Of a stretch of DNA of 64,000 bases, positions 1-7,868 are shown one piece after another; the stretch's first letter is position 1; every line of letters begins with the position of its first letter. The notes beneath the pieces were generated by a model. It was not told where the DNA came from and made no database searches. It saw only the letters and a program-made list of their open reading frames with translations. Both the position numbers and the translations under genes were made by a program. The DNA comes from Chitinivibrionales bacterium. GTDB lineage: Bacteria > Fibrobacterota > Chitinivibrionia > Chitinivibrionales > WJKA01. The stretch is taken from the NCBI GenBank assembly GCA_014728215.1, contig WJLZ01000167.1, forward strand, positions 1 to 64,000. The letters are read 5' to 3'.

Positions 1-129
1 AGCAACAAGTTACTCAATCAGCATTTTTGCTGTTATCAAAAATTTTCACTGGAAACATTAAGGTGATAAGTGACTGTGATCACAAATCAGGAAAGTAGGA
101 GCAAATAAACAAGATTTTCGGAGTGTATG

Positions 130-1227
130 TTAATATGACCCTGGAAGGAGTTCGCGCCAGGATATTTCTGTCACTTCAACAGCCGCTTCAAGATTCGAAC
201 AGTACTCATCAAGCTTATTGAAGACCGAAGAACTGTATTTGATACGGGCGTTACCATTACCGAACTTGTTACTCCCTTGAAGATCCGACAAGGTTATTAT
301 CCCGCCGATGACTTTTCCGTTTCCATTGACTTTTGTCACCCTGTCGGCAATTATCAGCCCCCTGAATTCACCATGGAAATTAGTCAACTCAGCGGTTCCC
401 CACTTATTATGACAGATATAAATACCGGCCCCGGTAACATCACAGTCACGATCGGTATACAAAAGACCCCGGTATCCATCCGCGGGACATTCATTCGTGT
501 AGTACTTCTGCAGTGCTCCCTTCGGCAAACCAAGGATTTCTTCAGGTGTTACAGGATATCCCTCACAGGTTGGGCGACGTTCGACCGTTCCGGGTTTTTC
601 ACCCTTTTTATCCGGTGCCTTACCCTTTCCTCCGGTTGCCGAACTCCCGCCGATTGAAACAGAACCACAGGTACTCACCCCAAAAAGACCATCACCCACC
701 ACCTAATCTCCCGCTTCATTGTAATCCTGGCCGTCGATGATAATATTTCCTTTTGTTGTGATATCCCCTTTTGCGGTAACAGCGCCACGTATGGTCGAAA
801 AATCGATATTCAAAACACTTCGAGAATATAATGCGGTGACCTCAATCGCTTTGCTCTTTTTATTCAGTGTTGCGACCGACACGATCCACAGTGAATCAAC
901 AGCAACATTTGAACTGCAAGTCACGGTGAATGCACCTCCACCAAAGGCCATGTCGGTTGCAATTTCGATTTCAGTTCCTGCTCCCGGTTCTATTTCCGAA
1001 GAACGGAGTTTTGCAAAGGCATATTCCTTGCCCGATTCAGCGATATTCATCAGCGAAGAGCCGGTACGCTTGTTTTTTGATGCACTGATATTCGCAGAGG
1101 TGAATTGGAGAGTCGCCATGGATGCAAATGTCCCGATAACGGCAATGATAATTACAACCAGTAATACGCCACCATCCGAATCGGTAATGCCAGGCTTCAT
1201 TTTCATAGTAATATCTTCCGTTCCCAT
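130..1227 (-). pseudogene. PilX-like pilus assembly protein interrupted by in-frame TAG
   Basis: This frame is open from an ATG at 1227 to a TAG at 703-705 and continues in the same frame from 702 to a TAA at 130. Both halves align along their length with the intact neighbour at 1227..2285: the shared elements include a hydrophobic N-terminus after a GGV motif, a V(D/N)S(L/V)WI motif, an RGAVTA motif, a DGLFGVSTC/DGLYGISTC motif, a GYP-TPEE-LG motif and a final SWRE. The ATG overlaps the upstream stop as TAATG, indicating translational coupling. The TAG falls where the paralogue has no matching residue. It may be a real nonsense mutation, a sequencing error, or two separate polypeptides, since a GTG follows the TAG directly. 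The likely role is a minor pilin or pilus tip component. Confidence 0.6.
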
Positions 1228-2285
1228 TAATTATCCCCAGCCCTTTCCCGCCAGGATAATTCTTTAATCTCCCAATTCATATTGTCGCAGTACTCTTCAA
1301 TATTTTCGACGAGCGATGAGCAGTATTTAATAATTGCCGTTCCATTGCCGAATATTTCCTCCCCGGTTTCGGCCAGCGTTATCACCGCCCCTATCAATTC
1401 GGCATCACCGTTAAAATGATCGATCCTGTCGGCGATGATAATTCCTCCGAAAACCCCATTGTTCACCTGAAAATCGGCACTGCGGGTATCATTATGGCAT
1501 ATTATTATCCCTGATGAGACGCCAAAATCAATCGGTCCGTAATCGTTGGTTAAATAATAAATACCATGGAAGTCACCGGAAGGAAGCGACGCAACCTTAT
1601 ACTCATCGAGATCACCCGGCAGTATCCCGAGTACTTCTTCGGGAGTAGTCGGGTAACCGGTGCAGTCGGCATTCTGGTTTATTTCGGAGGAAGTCGCCGA
1701 TGTGAATGGCGCCGTACCGTTACCGCCAATCTTTGAAGCCCCTTCCTGGGAAACTGTATTACAGGTGCTGATTCCGTATAAACCATCGTCGATAACATTA
1801 CCATCGGCATCATGATTGCGTCCGTCAATAGTGACGGTGCCGATGGTCCGGACAAAACCGCATGCCGTAACAGCTCCCCGTACCCCTGTTATCGTAAAAT
1901 CAAATTCCGGAGAGATCGATGCAATCACATCTATAGATCTGGTTTTGCCGTCATTAACCGCAACAGAACGAATCCACACCGAATCCATGGCCGTGTTTGC
2001 ACTGCAACTTACAGTATAGTTTCCCTGTCCGTTTTGTTGATTTTCCGCAGCAATGAGCCGAGTATTTGCCTGGGGCATAAAGTTTTTAGTGCGGAGATTC
2101 GCCAGCAAATGCTCTTTGCTGGCTTCGGCAACATTCAAAAGCGAAACATTCACCCTTTTGTTTTTTGATGTTTCAATAATACGATTGGTTATCCTCAGCG
2201 TTACTAGTGCGGCTATTACACCGATAACAGCAACGATTATCACGGTTATTAAAACCGAACCCTCGGTAGTCTCTATGCGTCTCAT
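1227..2285 (-). CDS. PilX-like minor pilin/pilus assembly protein
   Basis: The 352-residue product has a short charged N-terminus followed by GSVLITVIIVAVIGVIAALV, the hydrophobic helix expected for PilX-type minor pilins that lack the usual cleavage-site glutamate. The rest is a polar extracellular region rich in Gly, Asn and Ile with beta-strand character. It is the third gene of a minus-strand run with PilV- and PilW-like genes upstream and a paralogue downstream; it starts 18 bases after the PilW-like stop. I expect it in the inner membrane or at the tip of a type IV pilus or pseudopilus. Family assignment rests on the N-terminal helix and neighbours; the C-terminal part resembles nothing I can name. 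Confidence 0.7.
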   Translation of the reverse strand: MRRIETTEGSVLITVIIVAVIGVIAALVTLRITNRIIETSKNKRVNVSLLNVAEASKEHLLANLRTKNFMPQANTRLIAAENQQNGQGNYTVSCSANTAMDSVWIRSVAVNDGKTRSIDVIASISPEFDFTITGVRGAVTACGFVRTIGTVTIDGRNHDADGNVIDDGLYGISTCNTVSQEGASKIGGNGTAPFTSATSSEINQNADCTGYPTTPEEVLGILPGDLDEYKVASLPSGDFHGIYYLTNDYGPIDFGVSSGIIICHNDTRSADFQVNNGVFGGIIIADRIDHFNGDAELIGAVITLAETGEEIFGNGTAIIKYCSSLVENIEEYCDNMNWEIKELSWRERAGDN

Positions 2286-2303
2286 TCCTGTTCTCCTTGA
2301 AAA

Positions 2304-3062
2304 TTAGTGATAGTTGCGAGGGTTCGCTTCAATTGTGGTTTCAACCGTTTCAGAGGTTGTGGAGCCCGAAGGCACCCCTCCCACTCGAAAAAATAACGAG
2401 CGGGCATTTTCAAAATTTGCCGTTATTTCATTTCCTTCACTGTTTTTAATGGCTATTTCGAGTATACTAATCGATGGAATCTCTATCTCTTTTCCATTCT
2501 GGTTTCTTATTAAACTGTTTACTCCACCATCGGTACCGATTGAATACTGTATACCGGTTACCAGGAGAACTTTATCGCCTATAGCGAAGCCATGGCCCGC
2601 AGGCAACGGTTCGGTGACAGGAATGTTGCACGATGTTAAAGAGAGCGCGATGTCGGCTACCTGTCGATAGAGTGTATCGGCACCCATAAGACAAAGCCAC
2701 TGATCAGATGTTATCGATGCGGGATCTTCAACGTGAATGCACGTCCCCCCTGATGCAGGGGCTGAAGCGAGAGCTGTTTCGCCTTTACTATCATCTCTGA
2801 AGATGAGTATCTCATCATCTGGATCACCAAGCGTAGGCCTGATACCCGTACCGGCAAGACCGTACCCAGCCATTCTGATATCCCGTTCAATTAATTCCGA
2901 TACGCGGGTAAGTTGACTGCGCACTTCAGCAATCCTTCGCTGCTGTTTGTTCTGTTCTGCAAAACCACGATACAAGTTTGTCAATGCAAGGCCGACAATT
3001 GTTGCAATGACAATTGTTACCATTAACTCAATGAGCGTAAAGCCTTTATCCGAGTATCTCAT
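2304..3062 (-). CDS. PilW/GspJ-like prepilin with N-terminal methylation motif
   Basis: The protein (252 aa) begins with MRYSDKGFTLIELMVTIVIA, a textbook type III signal: short basic leader, cleavage after Gly7, N-methylated Phe8, Glu12 at mature position 5, then a hydrophobic helix. The large soluble part contains RDIRMAGYGLAGTG, typical of PilW/GspJ-type pseudopilins, and several Ser/Thr-rich strands. The gene follows the PilV-like gene after six bases. It should be processed by the prepilin peptidase, which is not in this window, and assembled with the other minor pilins of this operon. Confidence 0.85.
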   Translation of the reverse strand: MRYSDKGFTLIELMVTIVIATIVGLALTNLYRGFAEQNKQQRRIAEVRSQLTRVSELIERDIRMAGYGLAGTGIRPTLGDPDDEILIFRDDSKGETALASAPASGGTCIHVEDPASITSDQWLCLMGADTLYRQVADIALSLTSCNIPVTEPLPAGHGFAIGDKVLLVTGIQYSIGTDGGVNSLIRNQNGKEIEIPSISILEIAIKNSEGNEITANFENARSLFFRVGGVPSGSTTSETVETTIEANPRNYH

Positions 3063-3068
3063 AAATTC

Positions 3069-3422
3069 CTAAGGTTCTGCTATGATTGTTGACAGAGTAA
3101 TCTGATGACTTCCGGTCTCCTGAGGCCAGGCAACAATAAGGTTAATCGTTTTTTTATCATTATCCGTATAGACTTCCCATACCCGGTAATATTTATTATT
3201 GATAATATCACTATTGCTTTCGAGTGCATCATAGCTTGTTGTTCGAAGGCTTTCGAGTTTGGAATTTCCAAGCGATGTTGCTTCTGCAATATCTTTTGAA
3301 TTTTTATTTGTTGAGATAAATGAAAACAGATATCCATGAAGAGCAAAGGCAACAAGAGTCATTATAAACATTGCAATGATTATCTCGACCAGTGTAAATC
3401 CACTCTGATCATTGCGTTTCAT
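3069..3422 (-). CDS. PilV/GspI-like prepilin
   Basis: The product (117 aa from the chosen start) begins MKRNDQSGFTLVEIIIAMFIMTLVAFAL, with the prepilin cleavage site after Gly8 and Glu at mature position 5. I chose the ATG at 3422 because it places the leader at normal length; a longer frame to 3473 would add an atypical 17 residues. The body has the TSLGNSKLESLRTTSYD segment common in PilV/GspI proteins. It is the first gene of the pilin run and is separated from the upstream gene by a probable terminator at 3504-3526, so its promoter probably lies between 3423 and 3503. Confidence 0.8.
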   Translation of the reverse strand: MKRNDQSGFTLVEIIIAMFIMTLVAFALHGYLFSFISTNKNSKDIAEATSLGNSKLESLRTTSYDALESNSDIINNKYYRVWEVYTDNDKKTINLIVAWPQETGSHQITLSTIIAEP

Positions 3423-3503
3423 ATAATCATGCCTTTCAATTTCAGTTTTTACCGGAAAACGGACCATTATCATGCATCTCTAATTATAGATCTGCACTTC
3501 TGA

Positions 3504-3526
3504 GAAAAACGGAAGCTGTTTTTCCG
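3504..3526 (-). terminator. Probable intrinsic terminator
   Basis: On the minus strand a CGGAA/TTCCG stem with a seven-base loop is followed directly by TTTTT. It sits about 50 bases after the stop of the gene at 3578..4141 and separates it from the pilin operon. The stem is short, so efficiency may be modest. Confidence 0.5.
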
Positions 3527-3577
3527 ATTTCCCGTAATATATAGAATAATACAACTATAAAAAGAACCCGCCAGGGA

Positions 3578-4141
3578 TTATCTCTCTATAGATGCATTAG
3601 ATTCATTTTCTGGAGGCGTTTCTACAGCGTTTTTCGCTGTGTCCTCAATTGAGAACTTCGGTAATTCTTTTAAAATTTCTCTTCTGGTATCGGTATACAA
3701 CATAGGCCATAATATGCGTATTTTTTGATATATTTCATCCCTGGTGAACCGCGGCACACCCTGCTTATACTTCTCCGGCACCCTGTCGGCATGAACAAGC
3801 ATGTAGTATAAATATCGTGCATACTGATCGGGGCCGATTTTATCAGATTCAAATTCGGCATGCATGGTTTTAACCGGTTCCACAAATTTGTTCACCTTCT
3901 TTCGAGCTGTTTCCCGGCTTTCAAAATGAAGATATCGGGCTGTCAAAAAACCGATTGTCAAAAAGAGCGTGTAAAAGGTAACATAGACGATGATTGCCGA
4001 TGTTTTTCGGGCCTTAACCTCTTTTTGAAACGATTTGACAACATCTTTGCCCGATGCCAGTTTTTTATTCATACCGGCAACAACATCTTCTTTTTTCTTG
4101 AATTGATTTTTTGTCGAACCGATAGATCTGTTTTTAGCCAT
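3578..4141 (-). CDS. Single-span membrane protein of unknown function
   Basis: The 187-residue protein has a basic cytoplasmic N-terminus of about 45 residues (rich in Lys, with repeated KK), one transmembrane segment at roughly 49-67 (SAIIVYVTFYTLFLTIGFL), and a charged C-terminal region of about 120 residues that contains YARYLYYMLVHADRVPEKY. I do not recognise a family. It precedes the pilin operon on the same strand but is probably transcribed separately. An envelope role is plausible but not shown. Confidence 0.6.
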   Translation of the reverse strand: MAKNRSIGSTKNQFKKKEDVVAGMNKKLASGKDVVKSFQKEVKARKTSAIIVYVTFYTLFLTIGFLTARYLHFESRETARKKVNKFVEPVKTMHAEFESDKIGPDQYARYLYYMLVHADRVPEKYKQGVPRFTRDEIYQKIRILWPMLYTDTRREILKELPKFSIEDTAKNAVETPPENESNASIER

Positions 4142-4405
4142 AAAAATCTAGATAAAGAGTAAGCGTAGATATAAAGGCACAAGGCGCACGAAGCGTATAT
4201 ATTCGTGCTCAATTATTGTATCACTTCAGAGCATATATTGTCAATGAAAGACGACGTGTGTAATATTTTAAAGGGGAAAAGAGAAAATAATAATATTAGT
4301 TATGCCGTAAGCAGGCATAAAGACCCCGAAGCATGCTTAAAAGCACTGGATTGGAAGAAGCTATTTTCTAATGCTGCCGGCGGGAAGCTGAATGATACTG
4401 TTTAT

Positions 4406-4591
4406 TTAAACAAACATGGCTTCCCGATACATGCGTTTGGCGTTTTTGGGTTTTCTGCCGTTTGATGATGCATTGATTTCTTTTGCTGCCGAGCGAAGAA
4501 AACACCGGGCAACCCAGTATACAAAACCGGCAAACAGCAATGCTGCCAGGGCACGCATGTACCATGAGCGTTTTTTATTTTTATTGAACAT
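4406..4591 (-). CDS. Small basic membrane protein, doubtful
   Basis: This 61-residue frame encodes an Arg/Lys-rich N-terminus, a hydrophobic stretch (ALAALLFAGFVYWVA) and a basic tail. The composition suits a small inner-membrane protein and the frame is on the same strand as its neighbours. No clear ribosome binding site precedes the ATG at 4591, so it may be a chance open frame. The rest of 4142-4687 shows nothing else that I can support. Confidence 0.35.
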   Translation of the reverse strand: MFNKNKKRSWYMRALAALLFAGFVYWVARCFLRSAAKEINASSNGRKPKNAKRMYREAMFV

Positions 4592-4687
4592 GTAATAAAA
4601 ATGGGTTAAAGTGAGAATAATACTGCGGTAGCGTTATCGTAATATACATTACCCTTATTATATCATAACAGGCCAAAGGATGTAAAT

Positions 4688-5134
4688 ATGAAATATTGTT
4701 CAGGGAAAACAGGACGGATATTTGTTGCGCGGCTTGAGGATGGTGATGACATTTATGCCTGCATAGAGCGTATCGCCTCCAGGGAAAAAATACCGGGGGC
4801 GGTAGTATGGATAATCGGTGGTATGAAAAACGGCGGAGTTGTTACCGGTCCGAAAACACCGATTGTTATGCCTCCCGAGGTAATGATCGAACGTTTCGAG
4901 GAGCCCCGGGAAGTTCTGGCGGTAGGAACGATTTTCCCTGGTGATGACGGTACGCCCTCACTCCATCTCCATGCAGGCGCAGGACGGGGCGATAAACCGC
5001 TTATCGGCTGTCCCCGGATCGCGGCGGAATGCTGGCTTATCGACGAAGTCGTTATTCTGGAAATAACAAAAATGAATGTTGCCCGTAAAAAAGATCCTTC
5101 CAGCGGCCTCGAACTCCTTGACATTGGAGATTAA
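4688..5134 (+). CDS. PPC-domain (DUF296) DNA-binding-like protein
   Basis: The product (148 aa) is a single PPC domain of the bacterial type: an N-terminal strand GRIFVARLEDGDDIYACIERIA, a central IIGG and the conserved PSLHLHAGAGRGDKPLIGC segment near residues 94-112, with the HLH histidines that coordinate metal in solved bacterial members. In plants the domain binds AT-rich DNA; in bacteria it forms trimers of uncertain role. The ATG follows AAAGGA at a good distance. The next gene, a MutY-like glycosylase, starts two bases after this stop and is probably co-translated. A link between the two functions is not known to me. Confidence 0.85.
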   Translation: MKYCSGKTGRIFVARLEDGDDIYACIERIASREKIPGAVVWIIGGMKNGGVVTGPKTPIVMPPEVMIERFEEPREVLAVGTIFPGDDGTPSLHLHAGAGRGDKPLIGCPRIAAECWLIDEVVILEITKMNVARKKDPSSGLELLDIGD

Positions 5135-5135
5135 C

Positions 5136-5954
5136 GTGACCCCCGGCAGCAAACGCATTTCATCATTCCAAAAGACAATTCACCGGTATTACGAAATTCA
5201 CGGAAGATCGTTGCCCTGGCGCTCCACCGGCGACCCTTACCATATCGTGGTGTCGGAAATAATGCTCCAGCAAACACAAGTCGACAGAGTAGTACCGAAA
5301 TATCTTGAGTTTATCCACCGGTTTCCTGATTTCCATTCCCTTGCCCGGGCTTCGCTCGATCAGGTACTTGCCCTCTGGCACGGCCTCGGGTACAATCGAC
5401 GGGCACTTTCACTTAAGAAACTTGCTGAAAAGGTAATTGACACATTCGACAGCCGATTGCCCGAATCAATCGATGAACTCATTACTCTGCCCGGCATTGG
5501 CAAAGCAACTGCATCATCTATAGCAGCCTTCGCCTTTAACAAACCGGTCGTTTTCATCGAAACGAATATCCGCACGGTGTTTATCCATTTCTTTTTTCCG
5601 GAACAAGAAAAGGTTACCGACACAGAGATTACCGAAATGGTTGAATGTACGCTCGACAGAAAAAACCCGCGCAAATGGTATAATGCACTCATGGATTACG
5701 GTGTCATGCTCAAACAGAATCATCCAAACCCGGGCCGGAAAAGCGCGCATTATAAAAAACAAACTCCTTTCGAAGGATCGCACCGACAAATCAGAGGAAT
5801 GGTTCTGAAAGCATTGTTGAATGCAAAAGTCCTGACCCGGAAACAACTTCTGGACAAAATTGACAGGGAAGAGCACCGGGTGGACACCGCCCTTGATCAT
5901 CTGATTGCCGAAAGCATTGTTATAAAAAAGAGAGGGAAATTCAGTATTGCATAA
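5136..5954 (+). CDS. MutY-like A/G-specific adenine glycosylase without Fe-S cluster
   Basis: The protein has the HhH-GPD glycosylase fold: PWR near residue 28, SEIMLQQTQV with the MutY catalytic Glu at 41, and the helix-hairpin-helix LPGIGKATA at 118-126. Three features set it apart. The aspartate normally found in LDGN is replaced by Glu142 (FIETNIRTV). The four-cysteine Fe-S loop is missing; the corresponding region reads NPGRKSAHYKKQTPFEG. There is no NUDIX domain; residues 215-272 look like a winged helix instead. I chose the GTG at 5136, preceded by GGAGA and two bases after the upstream stop; an ATG at 5076 is in frame but would overlap that gene. Role: excision of adenine opposite 8-oxoguanine, by family. 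Confidence 0.8.
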   Translation: MTPGSKRISSFQKTIHRYYEIHGRSLPWRSTGDPYHIVVSEIMLQQTQVDRVVPKYLEFIHRFPDFHSLARASLDQVLALWHGLGYNRRALSLKKLAEKVIDTFDSRLPESIDELITLPGIGKATASSIAAFAFNKPVVFIETNIRTVFIHFFFPEQEKVTDTEITEMVECTLDRKNPRKWYNALMDYGVMLKQNHPNPGRKSAHYKKQTPFEGSHRQIRGMVLKALLNAKVLTRKQLLDKIDREEHRVDTALDHLIAESIVIKKRGKFSIA

Positions 5955-5976
5955 TCGTTACAACGCCGGTAGAGAT

Positions 5977-6038
5977 GTTCAATTGCAGGAGCGTTCAATT
6001 GTCCGTAACGTAGGGGCGTTCAATTGAACGCCCCTACG
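5977..6038. repeat. 30-bp perfect palindrome with repeated GTTCAATTG
   Basis: A perfect 30-bp palindrome occupies 6009-6038, centred on CAATTG, with arms beginning CGTAGGGGCGTT. The nonamer GTTCAATTG occurs three times (5977, 5993, 6018), the last inside the palindrome. It lies between the mutY-like gene and thiE. It could be a dispersed repeat, a terminator without a T-run, or a protein site. Its GC-rich flanks with an AT core resemble dispersed palindromic repeats of other genomes. Confidence 0.6.
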
Positions 6039-6083
6039 CCAGGCCGCACATCACAAAAACGCATCGTAAAGAAAGGAATAATC

Positions 6084-6710
6084 ATGAATATCAACAACAA
6101 TTTCGGCTTCTACGCTGTTCTTACCGATCCACTTCATGGCTACGAACGGTTGACCGAACTACTGGTTGAGCACCGGGTTCCCTATGTTCAGCTCAGAATA
6201 AAAGAGAGTGCCGAAGAACTCGTAAAAAGAACAGCCCGGGCCATGAAGAAAATCACGGCTAACTCATCAACCCGGTTAATAATCAATGATTATCCTCATA
6301 TCGCCGCTGAAATCGGCGCAGATGGTGTTCATATCGGCCAAAATGATCTTCCCTACGAAAAAACCAGAGAAATCGTTGGCCCTGATGCAATAATCGGCAT
6401 ATCGACCCATTCACCGGAACAGACAAAAAATGCCTGCGCCCTCAATCCCGACTATATCGGTGTCGGGCCGGTGTTTGCTACGCCAACCAAAAAAAACCCC
6501 GATCCGGTGATCGGAATCCAGGGCATGAAAACTATGCTCGATATTGCAACAGTTCCCGCAGTGGCTATCGGGGGAATCAATCTTGCTAACCTCTCCGAAA
6601 TCCTGAACGCGGGTGCACGGAATTTCTGCATGGTTCGGCAACTCACCCAGGCAAAGAATCCAACGGATATTCTTCTTAAAATGAATGAGATAAGCTCCAG
6701 AGAAAAATAG
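6084..6710 (+). CDS. thiE: Thiamine phosphate synthase
   Basis: ThiE joins the hydroxymethylpyrimidine diphosphate and thiazole phosphate moieties to make thiamine phosphate. The protein (208 aa) is a short TIM barrel with the expected signatures: YVQLRIKE near 36, LIINDYPHIAAEIGADGVHIGQNDLP around 70-97, GISTHS, DYIGVGPVFATPTKK and VAIGGIN. I chose the ATG at 6084, preceded by AAAGGA, because it begins just before the first barrel strand; an in-frame upstream ATG at 6024 lies inside the palindromic repeat. No TPP riboswitch is evident upstream and no other thi gene is nearby. Confidence 0.9.
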   Translation: MNINNNFGFYAVLTDPLHGYERLTELLVEHRVPYVQLRIKESAEELVKRTARAMKKITANSSTRLIINDYPHIAAEIGADGVHIGQNDLPYEKTREIVGPDAIIGISTHSPEQTKNACALNPDYIGVGPVFATPTKKNPDPVIGIQGMKTMLDIATVPAVAIGGINLANLSEILNAGARNFCMVRQLTQAKNPTDILLKMNEISSREK

Positions 6711-6983
6711 GGAGAGTTGTTGCGGCAGGAATGATCGTTACCAACTTTGCACCTGAATCGTTTGGATATCCCATGTCCCCACATCAGGTAATCACCCTTA
6801 GGGTTGCGTGAGCAGATGTGAGTGAAGCCGAGAAAGTCAAACCTTTCCGGCTTCTCCTCGCCGCGCCTCTGCCGGTTTGAAGCGACATTTTCAGTCCGTC
6901 TTCGATATCCTCTTGCCATCCGTTCACAAAAAATGTACCATTATCTATACTGTTTCTAATACCAATCACGTTTCGGAACATCT

Positions 6984-7811
6984 ATGCTCTTCAGAAAAAA
7001 CCGCCATTCACTAAAGCATCTGGAACCGGCAATTCTATTTGGTCTGGTACTACTCCTCTTTTTCACCATTGTAAGGGCTGCGCAGATCGCCACTACCGAA
7101 GAAGGAAAAAGTGTACTTCTCAAAGATGACGGCACCTGGAAATATGCCACTCAGAGCGATGTCATGGCGGTGAAAATGCTGCAAAATAAAAATAAACGGA
7201 CATCATCGAACAAAGACCCATTTGGATTCTCTGCAAAGAATATCGACGCTCCCTCTCAGCAAAACAGCAAACAAAGGGCAACAACACAGCAGGCCCCCCG
7301 TAAAAACAGCAGCAGCGGAACACCGGTCAGTCTGACCCGGGTCATCCATCCAGGAGCGGGTTTTGATTTCCGTAAAGCTCGATGGGGAATGACAAAATCA
7401 CAGGTTAAAAATTCCGAAACCGCCAAACTGATCAATGAAACCGCTACAAGCCTCCAGTATTCAAGCAAAATCGCGGGTATGACCTCGAAAATGACCTATA
7501 TCTTTAAAGGCGGGAAACTTGCCGGGGCCTCATACGATATCAACCAGGGCCATGTAAACCCCTCACTGTTTTATGAAGATTTCGAGAAGCTGCTCGATCA
7601 TATGAATAAAGCCTACAGCGCCCCCTCAACCAGGGATTATCAATGGAAAAATACCATGTATAAAAAGGACAAAAGCAAATGGGGCTTTGCGATCAGTATC
7701 GGATTTCTCACCTGTAATGTAATCTGGAAAACCACCCGCACCAAAATCAACTGCCATATCAGCGGCGGGAAACATACATTTATCACCAAGATCGATTATG
7801 AACAGATTTGA
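6984..7811 (+). CDS. Secreted hypothetical protein with DDGTWKY motif
   Basis: The product (275 aa) has a basic N-terminus and a hydrophobic segment at about 16-31, followed by AAQIATTEEGKSVLLKDDGTWKYA, a short module seen at the start of many bacterial periplasmic proteins. A low-complexity Lys/Ser/Gln linker follows, then a C-terminal domain from about residue 125 (FDFRKARWGMTKSQVKNSE) with alternating strands. The W-GM(T/S) motif is common in small periplasmic proteins. It is probably exported or anchored at the membrane. I cannot name a function. The 273 bases upstream hold nothing I can support beyond a possible promoter. Confidence 0.65.
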   Translation: MLFRKNRHSLKHLEPAILFGLVLLLFFTIVRAAQIATTEEGKSVLLKDDGTWKYATQSDVMAVKMLQNKNKRTSSNKDPFGFSAKNIDAPSQQNSKQRATTQQAPRKNSSSGTPVSLTRVIHPGAGFDFRKARWGMTKSQVKNSETAKLINETATSLQYSSKIAGMTSKMTYIFKGGKLAGASYDINQGHVNPSLFYEDFEKLLDHMNKAYSAPSTRDYQWKNTMYKKDKSKWGFAISIGFLTCNVIWKTTRTKINCHISGGKHTFITKIDYEQI

Positions 7812-7868
7812 AGATATTCCACCGAAACCCGCTTTGGAGGAAACTACTTTTTCTTGTTTCTGATTTCG

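Noticed and set aside
4205-4465. 86-codon plus-strand gene between the membrane protein and the PPC gene
   Set aside because: Weak coding character, no binding site, and it overlaps the minus-strand small membrane frame.
5955-6083. TPP riboswitch upstream of thiE
   Set aside because: The conserved CUGAGA and ACCUGA elements of the thi-box are not present; the region is dominated by the palindromic repeat.
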